Assembly (NCBI GenBank): GCA_045577495.1
Contig: JAZNIK010000001.1
Coordinates: 1 to 14,349 of the forward strand
Source of the DNA: UMGS1279 sp045577495
GTDB taxonomy: Bacteria; Bacillota; Clostridia; Oscillospirales; Acutalibacteraceae
Direction of reading: 5' to 3'
Length of the DNA stretch: 14,349 nucleotides
Within the stretch, counting starts at the first letter, position 1; each line of letters opens with the position of its first letter. The notes below the pieces were generated by a model. That model was not told the DNA's origin and did no database searches. It saw only the letters and a list, made by a program, of their open reading frames with translations. This document shows, piece by piece, positions 1-6,947 of this stretch. The translations under genes were made by a program, and so were the position numbers.

Positions 1-678
1 TAAATTAACACCCACACCTAAAAGGATTTTATCAATCTCATCTAGGTTCTCTTGGTCAACACTTGTATTTCGTATGTCTGTTTTATCTTCAATGCTTTCA
101 TGGGCAATTTGCTCGGTTAACGGTTTATCGTTGTCAGAGCTTTGCGCCACTTCATCTATCTGTTGGCTATCACCCTTATCCTCAGTTGGAATATGACTGA
201 TTGTGCCTGATTTTTTTGTAGCAAAAAGGGTAATGTAAGGGCAAACCAAATCGGATAACAGGCTATGCCTTACATCCTTATCCTTAGTGAGCATTATGAT
301 TGTTTGGTCAGAGTTTTCTAACACTGCGCCACCAAGCACACCCTCTGCCGTTACAAGAGGTATTGCCGTTTCGGGCAAGGTATATTCACCCATACCCACA
401 ATTTGCAATTCACTTTTTTCAACAGGCGTTAGACTATATCCTGCCGCCTTTGCTATGATTTTTGGTAAATATTCATTATCGAGCGGATTAAAACTGCCCA
501 CCGTTACAATAGCACGGCTTCTAACAACGCTTTTGCTAAGAGCCGACAAAAACTCGTTTTTACTTTTTGCCGACATACTTAAAAAGCGCAGATTACAGCA
601 TCCGCATAAATCAAATTCCATTTTGAAATCTGTTGTTTGATTATAGTAGATAACCTCTAGAGTTAAATCTGGTACCAC
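1..678 (-). CDS. Unknown protein resembling a degenerate CinA N-terminal (MoCF-like) domain, 3' end outside window
   Basis: An open frame of 226 codons runs uninterrupted off the left edge. I chose the GTG at 678 because AGAGGT at 685-690 lies 6 bases upstream; the ATG at 695 reads only ten codons before a stop. No function is recognised with certainty. Residues around RSRAIVTVG and the following 30 align without gaps to the CinA segment RSEIVILTGG encoded next door, keeping the pattern G..P plus acidic residues. A second block ending in IIML...VCPYI aligns to VILLPGPP...VVPLL of CinA. The diagnostic GGLGPT and PGPP motifs are lost (GSFNPL and TKDKD here), so this may be a catalytically dead relative. 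The visible C-terminal part (from about residue 155) is acidic and polar, probably disordered. The gene starts 21 bp after the cinA-sortase stop and is probably cotranscribed. The reading frame is firm; the homology is my eye alignment. Confidence 0.7.
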   Translation of the reverse strand, partial: MVPDLTLEVIYYNQTTDFKMEFDLCGCCNLRFLSMSAKSKNEFLSALSKSVVRSRAIVTVGSFNPLDNEYLPKIIAKAAGYSLTPVEKSELQIVGMGEYTLPETAIPLVTAEGVLGGAVLENSDQTIIMLTKDKDVRHSLLSDLVCPYITLFATKKSGTISHIPTEDKGDSQQIDEVAQSSDNDKPLTEQIAHESIEDKTDIRNTSVDQENLDEIDKILLGVGVNL

Positions 679-699
679 TTACTCACCTCTGTCATATTG

Positions 700-3462
700 T
701 TAATTGGTTGATGATTGTTCCTCGCTTGTTGTTTCTCCCACAGATGAAATTTCGCTCGACGAATTATCAACTTCTGATGAAGATTCTAGGTTATTTAAAT
801 CTGAACTTGTTTGCGATGAATCGCTTGTTGTATTCACGCTAATATCAGATACTGTGCCATCACCTGTAAGCGAACTATCAGTGTTTTGCTCGTTTGTATC
901 CTCACCATCACTAACGGTTTCATCCTGTGTGACTCCCTCCCCGCTAACAGTGCTCTGGGCCGCTAAAGAGGAATACACGTCATCAAAATTTGGCTTTTTA
1001 ATGCCTTTTTTCTCATACCATATATCAGGATACATAGCCTTTGCGTTAACCTTTGCGGCTACCGTGCTATTGTAATCCTCAGGCAATTCATTATCACGCA
1101 CACGCCTTGCTACCACAACAAGTCTGGCATCGTCAAACTCATAGGTGCAGGTTGAAAGTGTTAAAATTTCATCACTTGCCAAAACCTCAACGCCCGTATC
1201 AATCATACTACGAACCTTTAGCTCGGTAACAAAGTTTAAAAATTCCTCATCTGTTTCAAATTTTGTTAGGCGATAATTAAACACACCATTTTCATCGTGT
1301 TCTTCCTTTGTGTTTGTAATAAACACAGAGAAAATTTTATACTTGCCCTCTTTATAAAGGGTGGTAAAATCAATAATCGAATGTGCTTTGTAAAAGCTTA
1401 AATCTTTATATTTTTTAAGCGAGCCAAACATTGTACCATCGCGCATATGATGACCATAAACAATGGTATTACGGCTTACCTCATTCTCGGATATAACATT
1501 ATTCTTATCAATAAACAATGCGCCATATCTGCTGGACTGCTTATTCATATTATGATTTATATAAAAATCATTATTATCGGTTTGATATACGGGATTATCT
1601 ACATTTGTTCCACTAATTTTTATCCAGGCCTTTATATCGGAATTTGCCTTTTTAAGTTCCTCAAAGCCAACAAACATACCCGCATCATTCTTTTGCATAC
1701 TATAGTCTTTTTGCCAAATCTGTGATGCTTTATTTATAACACCTGTTTGTTTTACGCCCTCTGCAAAATAGTTAATGAGATAGGCAGTAGTGCATATAAG
1801 AACCAAAAAAGATGCCAAGAAAACACTTTTTCTTATAATTTCGCGGACGGGGTCGTTCTTCCAAGGAATAAAAAGCTTTAAAATATTTCTTTTTTGCTTA
1901 GACTTTTCTACTAATGCTTTTTCGCCTTTAGTTATTGCCACATTAGATTGCTCACCCAAAATGTAATAATCATCCTCAAAAATAAAGCCCATAGATTCAT
2001 CTTTTATGTCTAGCTTTTCGTTTTCCTCCTGCACTTCTTTATCTGCGCTATCAACCGCTTTAAACATATCCATAAGCTCTTTATCGTTATAAATAACCTT
2101 TGGTGCCTCTACGGGTTCTTTAGTCTGATTTATAATTACGGGCGCAAATTTATAATTAAAGTTAGGTAGGTCATATCCCTCCATAACCTTCAACGGCTCA
2201 CCAATTTTTGTTCCGTTTAGTATGATATCATCGTGGCCTTCAAGATATCTTCTTGCCATATCCAAGGCGGTAGAGGTTGCTAAAATTCTTGTGTTTTCAC
2301 GATTGCTACCTCTAGCAAGTATTTTTCTTATAAACACATTATTCTCATCTGCCAAGGCTATATAAACAAGCCCTGCCGGTTTGCCTTCGCTTTCTCCCGG
2401 ACCTGCCACACCTGTAATACCAATGCCTAAATCGGCATTACACATTGTGCGTATTCCAACCGCCATTTGTGCCGCAACTTCATCACAAACCGCGCCTCTA
2501 CGCTCGATAATCTCTGTGTCGACGCCCAATGCCTGAACTTTAATATAATTAGCATAGGCGGTAACACCCATTTCAAAAACCTCGGACGAGCCGGGTATTT
2601 CGGTAATTCTACCCGAAAGCATACCCGCAGTACAAGATTCTGCTGTAGCAATTTTTTTACCTGTTTTTATTAAAAGGTCTACCACCCTTTGCTGAAGCGA
2701 ATCAACATCCACACCATATATGTTTGGACCAAAGGTGTTTTTTATATTTTCAACAATTGGCAATATAATATTGTCTGCCTTGCGTACATCATCCGCCTTT
2801 GCAGTAACTCTAATATCAACCTCACCTGTTTTTGCATATGTTGCAATGGTGGGGTTTGAGTTAATTAGCATATCACCAAGTTTTTCTGCCACCAAGGATT
2901 CACCTATACCAAAAACCTTGATATTATGCGACAAAATAATACCCGAACTATATGTTTTTAAAAGCGGAACGACGCTATTTTCAAACATTGGCATAAGTTC
3001 AGATGGCGGTCCCGGCAATAAAATTACAGCGCCCTTTTTAGTTTTTAAAAAATATCCGGGAGCGGTACCATTATCATTTTTCAAAACGGTGGAGCCAACA
3101 ATGGTAAGTGCTTGTTTTTTATTATTTTCGCTCATTTGTCTGCCCGTTTTATCAAAATAATTCTTTATTCTTTGCAGACTTTCCTTATGCATTTCAAGCG
3201 GAAGATTTAAAACCTTTGCGGTTGTTTCTTTTGTTATATCATCCACCGTTGGACCAAGACCGCCTGTTAGAATAACAATTTCACTTCTAGCCATAGAGGT
3301 TGCTAATTGTTTTTCTAATCGCTCGGCGTTATCCCCCACAACCGACTGAGAAAAAAGGTTAAATCCCATCTCTGCCAACTGTTTAGATAAATATCTTGCG
3401 TTTGTGTTTAATATATCGCCGAGTAAAAGTTCGGTACCAACACAGATAATTTCAGCATTCAT
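700..3462 (-). CDS. cinA: CinA (competence/damage-inducible protein A, NMN deamidase family) fused to a class B sortase
   Basis: This single 920-residue frame joins two normally separate proteins. Residues 1-410 form a full-length CinA. The N-terminal molybdopterin-binding-like domain has GTELLLGD, GGLGPTVDD and LPGPPSE. The C-terminal PncC/amidohydrolase domain has AESCTAG with candidate nucleophile Ser276, and TGVAGPG. In this family the C-terminal domain deamidates NMN for pyridine-nucleotide salvage. After a polar linker (411-545) come basic residues, a membrane helix (about 546-566) and a SrtB-type transpeptidase domain (about 585-800) with the expected triad: His671 (YGHH), Cys772 (TLSTC) and Arg780. 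Residues 834-920 are a Ser/Thr/Asp/Glu-rich low-complexity tail, presumably extracellular. The implied topology is CinA inside and sortase outside. The ATG at 3462 has GAGG 8 bases upstream, and thiI ends 37 bp before it. No strong internal ribosome site is visible near Met427 or Met491, so the fusion seems real. No sortase substrate is encoded here. Confidence 0.9.
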   Translation of the reverse strand: MNAEIICVGTELLLGDILNTNARYLSKQLAEMGFNLFSQSVVGDNAERLEKQLATSMARSEIVILTGGLGPTVDDITKETTAKVLNLPLEMHKESLQRIKNYFDKTGRQMSENNKKQALTIVGSTVLKNDNGTAPGYFLKTKKGAVILLPGPPSELMPMFENSVVPLLKTYSSGIILSHNIKVFGIGESLVAEKLGDMLINSNPTIATYAKTGEVDIRVTAKADDVRKADNIILPIVENIKNTFGPNIYGVDVDSLQQRVVDLLIKTGKKIATAESCTAGMLSGRITEIPGSSEVFEMGVTAYANYIKVQALGVDTEIIERRGAVCDEVAAQMAVGIRTMCNADLGIGITGVAGPGESEGKPAGLVYIALADENNVFIRKILARGSNRENTRILATSTALDMARRYLEGHDDIILNGTKIGEPLKVMEGYDLPNFNYKFAPVIINQTKEPVEAPKVIYNDKELMDMFKAVDSADKEVQEENEKLDIKDESMGFIFEDDYYILGEQSNVAITKGEKALVEKSKQKRNILKLFIPWKNDPVREIIRKSVFLASFLVLICTTAYLINYFAEGVKQTGVINKASQIWQKDYSMQKNDAGMFVGFEELKKANSDIKAWIKISGTNVDNPVYQTDNNDFYINHNMNKQSSRYGALFIDKNNVISENEVSRNTIVYGHHMRDGTMFGSLKKYKDLSFYKAHSIIDFTTLYKEGKYKIFSVFITNTKEEHDENGVFNYRLTKFETDEEFLNFVTELKVRSMIDTGVEVLASDEILTLSTCTYEFDDARLVVVARRVRDNELPEDYNSTVAAKVNAKAMYPDIWYEKKGIKKPNFDDVYSSLAAQSTVSGEGVTQDETVSDGEDTNEQNTDSSLTGDGTVSDISVNTTSDSSQTSSDLNNLESSSEVDNSSSEISSVGETTSEEQSSTN

Positions 3463-3499
3463 CTATTTGTCCTCATTTCAAAAAGCCACTATACAGGCT

Positions 3500-4672
3500 T
3501 TATTCTATAATCTCAAAAGTAGTTTGCTCTATTGCCTTGTTGATAAGTTCCTCAAAATCAAAGCCTTGCTCAGCATTTTCGCACTGCTGTAAAGTTGGCC
3601 TTGTCCTAGGATGCTTAGGAGTAAATACCGTACAGCAATCTTCATACGGCTCAATAGAGGTTTCAAAGGTATCTATTTTGCGGGAAATTGCAATAATTTC
3701 GTCCTTATCCATACCAATAAGTGGTCTAAACACAGGCATATTATCCACAACTGCATCTGTTGTGACAAGAGCGGGTAGTGTTTGACTTGCAACCTGACCT
3801 ACGCTTTCGCCTGTTATGAGTGCAAGGCAGTTTCTATCCTCGGCAAGTTTTTTGCTTATACGCATCATCATACGACGCATTATAAGGGTAAAATACTCCT
3901 CAGGGCAATTATCTGCTATTGCCTCTTGAAGCTCGGTAAAGGGAACTATGCCAAGGCGAATGGGTCCGCTATACTCGGCAACCTTGCCAAGAAGCTTTTT
4001 AACCTTTTGCTCGGCTCTAAGGCTTGTATACGGCGGACTTGCAAAATGTATTGCATTAAGCTCGATACCGCGTTTTGCCATCATCCAAGCCGCAACAGGA
4101 CTATCTATTCCACCAGAAATTAAAATAGCCGCTCTACCGCCTGTTCCCACAGGCATACCACCTGCGCCGTGTATCTGTCCCGCCCTTATATACGCGGCAA
4201 AATCTCTTATCTCCACCGTAACAACAATATCGGGATTATGAACATCAACCTTTAAATGATGATATTTCTTTAAAAGTTCACCACCCAAAAGGCGTGAAAT
4301 CTCAGGCGATTTCAGGGGAAATTTTTTATCCGAACGTTTTGCCTCAACCTTAAATGTCTTAACCGATTCCATAGTTTCTTTTAAATATGGAACAGCGATT
4401 TTTAAAATTTCATCCATATCCTTAGGTGCAACGGCGGCACGGCAAAATGCCGCTATACCAAACACCTTTTTTATTATTTCAAGTGCCTGCTCAAAGGGAT
4501 AATCCTCGCTCATTGGCTCGATGGTGATGGTTGATTGGGCTCTATGTATATTAACTGCACCAAGTCCATTCAATCTGCGTTTTATATTTTTAATAAGAAC
4601 CGACTCAAAGGTAACCCTATTTAATCCTTTTAATGCCAACTCACCATTTTTAATTAAAATAATTTCTTTCAT
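3500..4672 (-). CDS. thiI: tRNA 4-thiouridine sulfurtransferase ThiI (short form)
   Basis: ThiI adenylates uridine 8 of tRNA and transfers persulfide sulfur to make 4-thiouridine; in some bacteria it also feeds thiamine thiazole synthesis. The 390 residues show the family order: an N-terminal ferredoxin-like region starting KEIILIKNGELALKGLNR, a THUMP domain (about 60-165) and an ATP-binding PP-loop domain with ISGGIDSPVAAW (SGGIDS at 186-191). EDCCTVF near 345-350 supplies cysteines of the kind that carry sulfur. The C-terminal rhodanese domain of E. coli ThiI is absent. This is usual in Firmicutes, where an adjacent desulfurase can deliver sulfur directly, so it is not a truncation. The ATG at 4672 has GGAG 6 bases upstream and overlaps the desulfurase stop as ATGA, indicating translational coupling. 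The nifZ-thiI pair of Bacillus subtilis is the known parallel. Confidence 0.96.
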   Translation of the reverse strand: MKEIILIKNGELALKGLNRVTFESVLIKNIKRRLNGLGAVNIHRAQSTITIEPMSEDYPFEQALEIIKKVFGIAAFCRAAVAPKDMDEILKIAVPYLKETMESVKTFKVEAKRSDKKFPLKSPEISRLLGGELLKKYHHLKVDVHNPDIVVTVEIRDFAAYIRAGQIHGAGGMPVGTGGRAAILISGGIDSPVAAWMMAKRGIELNAIHFASPPYTSLRAEQKVKKLLGKVAEYSGPIRLGIVPFTELQEAIADNCPEEYFTLIMRRMMMRISKKLAEDRNCLALITGESVGQVASQTLPALVTTDAVVDNMPVFRPLIGMDKDEIIAISRKIDTFETSIEPYEDCCTVFTPKHPRTRPTLQQCENAEQGFDFEELINKAIEQTTFEIIE

Positions 4673-5811
4673 ATTTTTCTCCAGTTATTTCTAAGTTTTA
4701 ACGCACCTTTAAGTGCGGTAATAAACTGCTCGATTTCTTGTTCGGTAGTCTCTCGACTAAAACTAAGCCGTATAGCGCTATCAACAAGAGAGGGTTTTAA
4801 GCCCATCTCTAAAAGAACATAACTGCCCTTGCCCTTGCTACAAGCGCTACCGCTTGATACGCAAATTCCATATCTCTCAAGAAAATGCAAAATTGTTTCG
4901 GAACGATATCCCTCAAAGGAAAAATTCAAAATATATGGCAAACCATCTTTAGAATTTATTGTAACATTTTCAAATTCGGATAATTTTTTTGCGGTAAAAT
5001 CATAAAGCTTTTTTGTTTTTTCAAGTTGGGCATTAAGTTCAGGCAAAGCATCAACCGCCGCACCGAATGCCGCAATTGCAGGAACCGCCTCGGTTCCCGA
5101 GCGGTAGCCTCTTTCCTGCCCACCGCCATAGATAAATGCCGGTAGCCTTATGCCTTTTTTTATAAACAAGGCGCCTGCTCCCTTAATTCCGTGAATTTTA
5201 TGAGCGCTGACTGAAAGCAAATCTACACCTAGTTTATTAACATCAATATTTATTTTCCCAAAGGCTTGTACCGCATCGATATGAAGCAACGCTGATGATG
5301 ATTTTTTGCTTATTATTGACTTTATTTCACCCACAGGCAAGATACTGCCAACCTCATTGTTAACGTACATTACGCTAACCAAAACAGTATCACTTCTTAT
5401 AGAGTTTTCAAACTGCTCTTTATAAATTATGCCACTGTTATCGGGTTTAAGGCGGGTAACCTCGTAGCCCATATTTTCAAGCCTTAAAATAGGCTCTAAA
5501 ACCGAGGGGTGCTCAATAGTGGTTGTAACGATATGTTTACCTCTACGTTTTAAAAGCTCTGTCGCGCCGAAAATCGCAGTGTTATTACTCTCGCTTCCGC
5601 AAGACGTAAAAACTATTTCATCCTCGCGAGCATTCAATCTTTTAGCAATAGCTTGTCTTGAGGCGATAACAATATCCTCCGCCCTCATACCAAACTCATA
5701 AAGAGAGGAAGGGTTGCCAAAAGATTTTTCAACTGCATTTGCCATTGCCAAAACCGCCTTACTGCACGGCTTTGTGGTTGCGCTATTATCCAAATAAATA
5801 AGCTGCTCCAA
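4669..5811 (-). CDS. nifS: Cysteine desulfurase (NifS/IscS/NifZ family)
   Basis: This is a class V PLP aminotransferase-fold enzyme that converts cysteine to alanine and holds the sulfur as a persulfide. The 380 residues are complete: YLDNSATTKP at the N-terminus, HIDAVQ near 177-182, SAHKIHG with the PLP lysine Lys205, and SSGSACSKGKGS with the persulfide cysteine Cys324. The length fits the compact Firmicute NifZ/YrvO type rather than the roughly 404-residue IscS. The start is TTG at 5811; a GGAG lies about 10 bases upstream in AGAGAGGAGAG, and the protein begins immediately with the conserved strand, so no ATG alternative fits. It overlaps thiI by 4 bp and is the likely sulfur donor to it. 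No Fe-S scaffold gene is adjacent, which favours a dedicated thiouridine/thiamine role. The symbol is a family label and does not imply nitrogen fixation. Confidence 0.94.
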   Translation of the reverse strand: MEQLIYLDNSATTKPCSKAVLAMANAVEKSFGNPSSLYEFGMRAEDIVIASRQAIAKRLNAREDEIVFTSCGSESNNTAIFGATELLKRRGKHIVTTTIEHPSVLEPILRLENMGYEVTRLKPDNSGIIYKEQFENSIRSDTVLVSVMYVNNEVGSILPVGEIKSIISKKSSSALLHIDAVQAFGKINIDVNKLGVDLLSVSAHKIHGIKGAGALFIKKGIRLPAFIYGGGQERGYRSGTEAVPAIAAFGAAVDALPELNAQLEKTKKLYDFTAKKLSEFENVTINSKDGLPYILNFSFEGYRSETILHFLERYGICVSSGSACSKGKGSYVLLEMGLKPSLVDSAIRLSFSRETTEQEIEQFITALKGALKLRNNWRKI

Positions 5812-5851
5812 AATCCGCTCTCTCCTCTCTTAAGGTTTACATAACAATACT

Positions 5852-5881
5852 ATTATATTGTAACATATATATTATGTTAAA
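5852..5881 (-). promoter_or_regulatory. Predicted promoter of the nifS-thiI-cinA operon
   Basis: On the minus strand a perfect TATAAT (5857 to 5852) lies about 40 bases before the TTG start. The best-spaced -35 is TTTAAC (5881-5876), 18 bp upstream and only a partial match to TTGACA. A better hexamer, TTGTTT at 5885-5880, would give a 22-bp spacer. A weak -35 suggests dependence on an activator or a low basal level. The 19-bp palindrome fills the spacer. Confidence 0.5.
5861..5879. promoter_or_regulatory. Operator-like perfect inverted repeat upstream of nifS
   Basis: TAACATA and its exact reverse complement TATGTTA are separated by TATAT, making a 19-bp palindrome. Two more pairs (T/A) extend it beyond one mismatch on each side. 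It ends 3 bp before the -10 hexamer of the predicted nifS promoter and overlaps the -35 region, where a dimeric repressor would block RNA polymerase. The DNA is AT-rich, so chance is possible. The regulator is not identifiable from sequence. Confidence 0.45.
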
Positions 5882-5978
5882 ACAATAGGAAAATTTTAAA
5901 ATATTTATTAACTGAATTTGCTTTTGGAGTTTATTTTAGCCACACTTCATTTTTATTATCAAAAAACAGAAAATAAAT

Positions 5979-6009
5979 AAAACCGATATAGATTTTCTAC
6001 ATCGGTTTT
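5979..6009 (-). terminator. Rho-independent terminator of the short-chain dehydrogenase gene
   Basis: The minus strand reads AAAACCGATGTAGA, loop AAA, then TCTATATCGGTTTT. This gives a 14-pair stem with one G-U wobble, followed by a T-rich stretch (ATTTATTTTC, then TTTTTTG). It starts about 19 bp after the dehydrogenase stop codon. Confidence 0.85.
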
Positions 6010-6027
6010 ACTGTATTATATAGATTT

Positions 6028-6792
6028 TTACTTTTGTGTTTTTAACCAGGTGTTCATAACCATTTTTACAGACAGTATTTTGTTTAATACATATAGTATT
6101 TTATTTTGAAAACCAACTATTGAAACTAGTCGGCATTTTTTGGTAGCTTTGAGCCCTTGACTAACTACCCTTTGAGGAGTTTGCATAAAGGTGTATTTTG
6201 TAACTGCGTTTGGATTTTTTGTATCGGTGGCGGTAGCAAAAAACTCTGTATCCACCCAACCCGGACAAAGTGCGGTAACCGAGATGTTGCGTGATTTAAG
6301 CTCAACGCTAAGTGCTCTTGAATAATTAAGCACAAAAACCTTACTTGCGGCATAAACGCTCATTAGCGGCAGTGGTTGAAAAGAGGATATTGAACATACC
6401 TGCAAAATTTTGCCGCCGTTTTTCATAAAGGGCAGAGTAACATTTGTTACACCCACAAGAGCGCGGCAGTTTAAATCGATCATACCTAGCGCTTCACTAT
6501 TTTTTATATCTGCATAGTTACCGAACTTTCCATACCCCGCACAGTTTATTAAAAGACTTACGGTTTTTCCGCTTTGTTTTAGTTTTTCCTCTAAAATATC
6601 AAGGCTTTTCATATCGGTAAGGTCTAACGGAATAGGCACTACCAAAGCGTTTGTTGTTTCTTTAAGGTTTAAAAGTCTATCTTGCCTACGGGCGATAACC
6701 CAAATTTCCTCAACATCGAAAAAATCTTTAATTTGTGCAACAAACTCACTTCCAATACCCGATGAGGCGCCGGTAACAATCGCAATAGACAT
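6028..6792 (-). CDS. Short-chain dehydrogenase/reductase (classical SDR family)
   Basis: This predicted soluble NAD(P)-dependent oxidoreductase has 254 residues. The Rossmann nucleotide-binding motif TGASSGIG is at 7-14, NCAG at 83-86, Asn109 follows, the candidate catalytic serine lies in CSISS (134-137), and Tyr147/Lys151 form YAASK. The PGWVDTEFF segment after the active site is typical of classical SDRs. Arg35/Arg36 at the end of strand beta-2 suggest NADP(H) preference by analogy with other SDRs. The C-terminal 40 residues are hydrophobic and basic, as in the DltE/YqjQ-like group that can be membrane-associated; the substrate cannot be read from sequence. I start at the ATG at 6792 (MSIAIVTG) because GGAGG at 6801-6805 is 8 bases upstream. 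A TTG five codons earlier overlaps that ribosome site and is rejected. The gene appears monocistronic and diverges from the S1-domain gene. Confidence 0.93.
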   Translation of the reverse strand: MSIAIVTGASSGIGSEFVAQIKDFFDVEEIWVIARRQDRLLNLKETTNALVVPIPLDLTDMKSLDILEEKLKQSGKTVSLLINCAGYGKFGNYADIKNSEALGMIDLNCRALVGVTNVTLPFMKNGGKILQVCSISSFQPLPLMSVYAASKVFVLNYSRALSVELKSRNISVTALCPGWVDTEFFATATDTKNPNAVTKYTFMQTPQRVVSQGLKATKKCRLVSIVGFQNKILYVLNKILSVKMVMNTWLKTQK

Positions 6793-6800
6793 TTTATTAT

Positions 6801-6805
6801 CCTCC
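6801..6805 (-). promoter_or_regulatory. Ribosome binding site that fixes the SDR start
   Basis: A perfect GGAGG on the minus strand lies 8 bases before ATG 6792. It overlaps the in-frame TTG at 6807-6805, which therefore cannot be the start. Confidence 0.85.
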
Positions 6806-6825
6806 AAATTAAAATTTACAAAATC

Positions 6826-6854
6826 ATTCTAACACAGTTTTTTTGCAACTTCAA
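6826..6854 (-). promoter_or_regulatory. Predicted sigma-A promoter for the SDR gene
   Basis: On the minus strand TTGAAG (6854-6849) and TAGAAT (6831-6826) are separated by 17 bp. Each hexamer matches the consensus at 4-5 of 6 positions. The -10 lies 34 bases before ATG 6792, leaving a short leader that carries GGAGG. Confidence 0.55.
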
Positions 6855-6860
6855 CTTTAT

Positions 6861-6890
6861 TTGTTCTCTTTTAAAAAGTTTTTGCATAAT
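6861..6890 (+). promoter_or_regulatory. Possible promoter for the S1-domain gene
   Basis: TTGTTC (6861-6866) and CATAAT (6885-6890) have an 18-bp spacer, and the -10 is about 57 bases before ATG 6948. The hexamers are only moderate matches. It would be divergent from, and back-to-back with, the SDR promoter. Confidence 0.35.
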
Positions 6891-6947
6891 ATCTAAACAT
6901 AGCACAATGTAAAAATTTAAATGATTAACTGAAAATGAGGGAACTAT

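Noticed and set aside
287..640. 117-codon plus-strand frame
   Set aside because: It is antisense to the open minus-strand gene at 1-678, which has a ribosome site, an uninterrupted frame and CinA-like patterns.
704..1075. 123-codon plus-strand frame opposite the sortase tail
   Set aside because: It is the antisense of the Ser/Thr/Asp-rich repeat-like tail; its serine-rich composition mirrors that bias, and no ribosome site or family is visible.
1980..2240. A separate sortase gene starting at Met427 or Met491
   Set aside because: Neither ATG has a properly spaced ribosome site, there is no stop between CinA and the sortase, and no promoter is visible; an internal start cannot be fully excluded.
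2720..3160. 146-codon plus-strand frame
   Set aside because: It lies wholly opposite the conserved CinA N-terminal coding region, with no recognisable domain.
3500..4672. ThiI as a truncated gene because the rhodanese domain is missing
   Set aside because: The 390-residue form without rhodanese is normal in Firmicutes and the PP-loop domain is intact.
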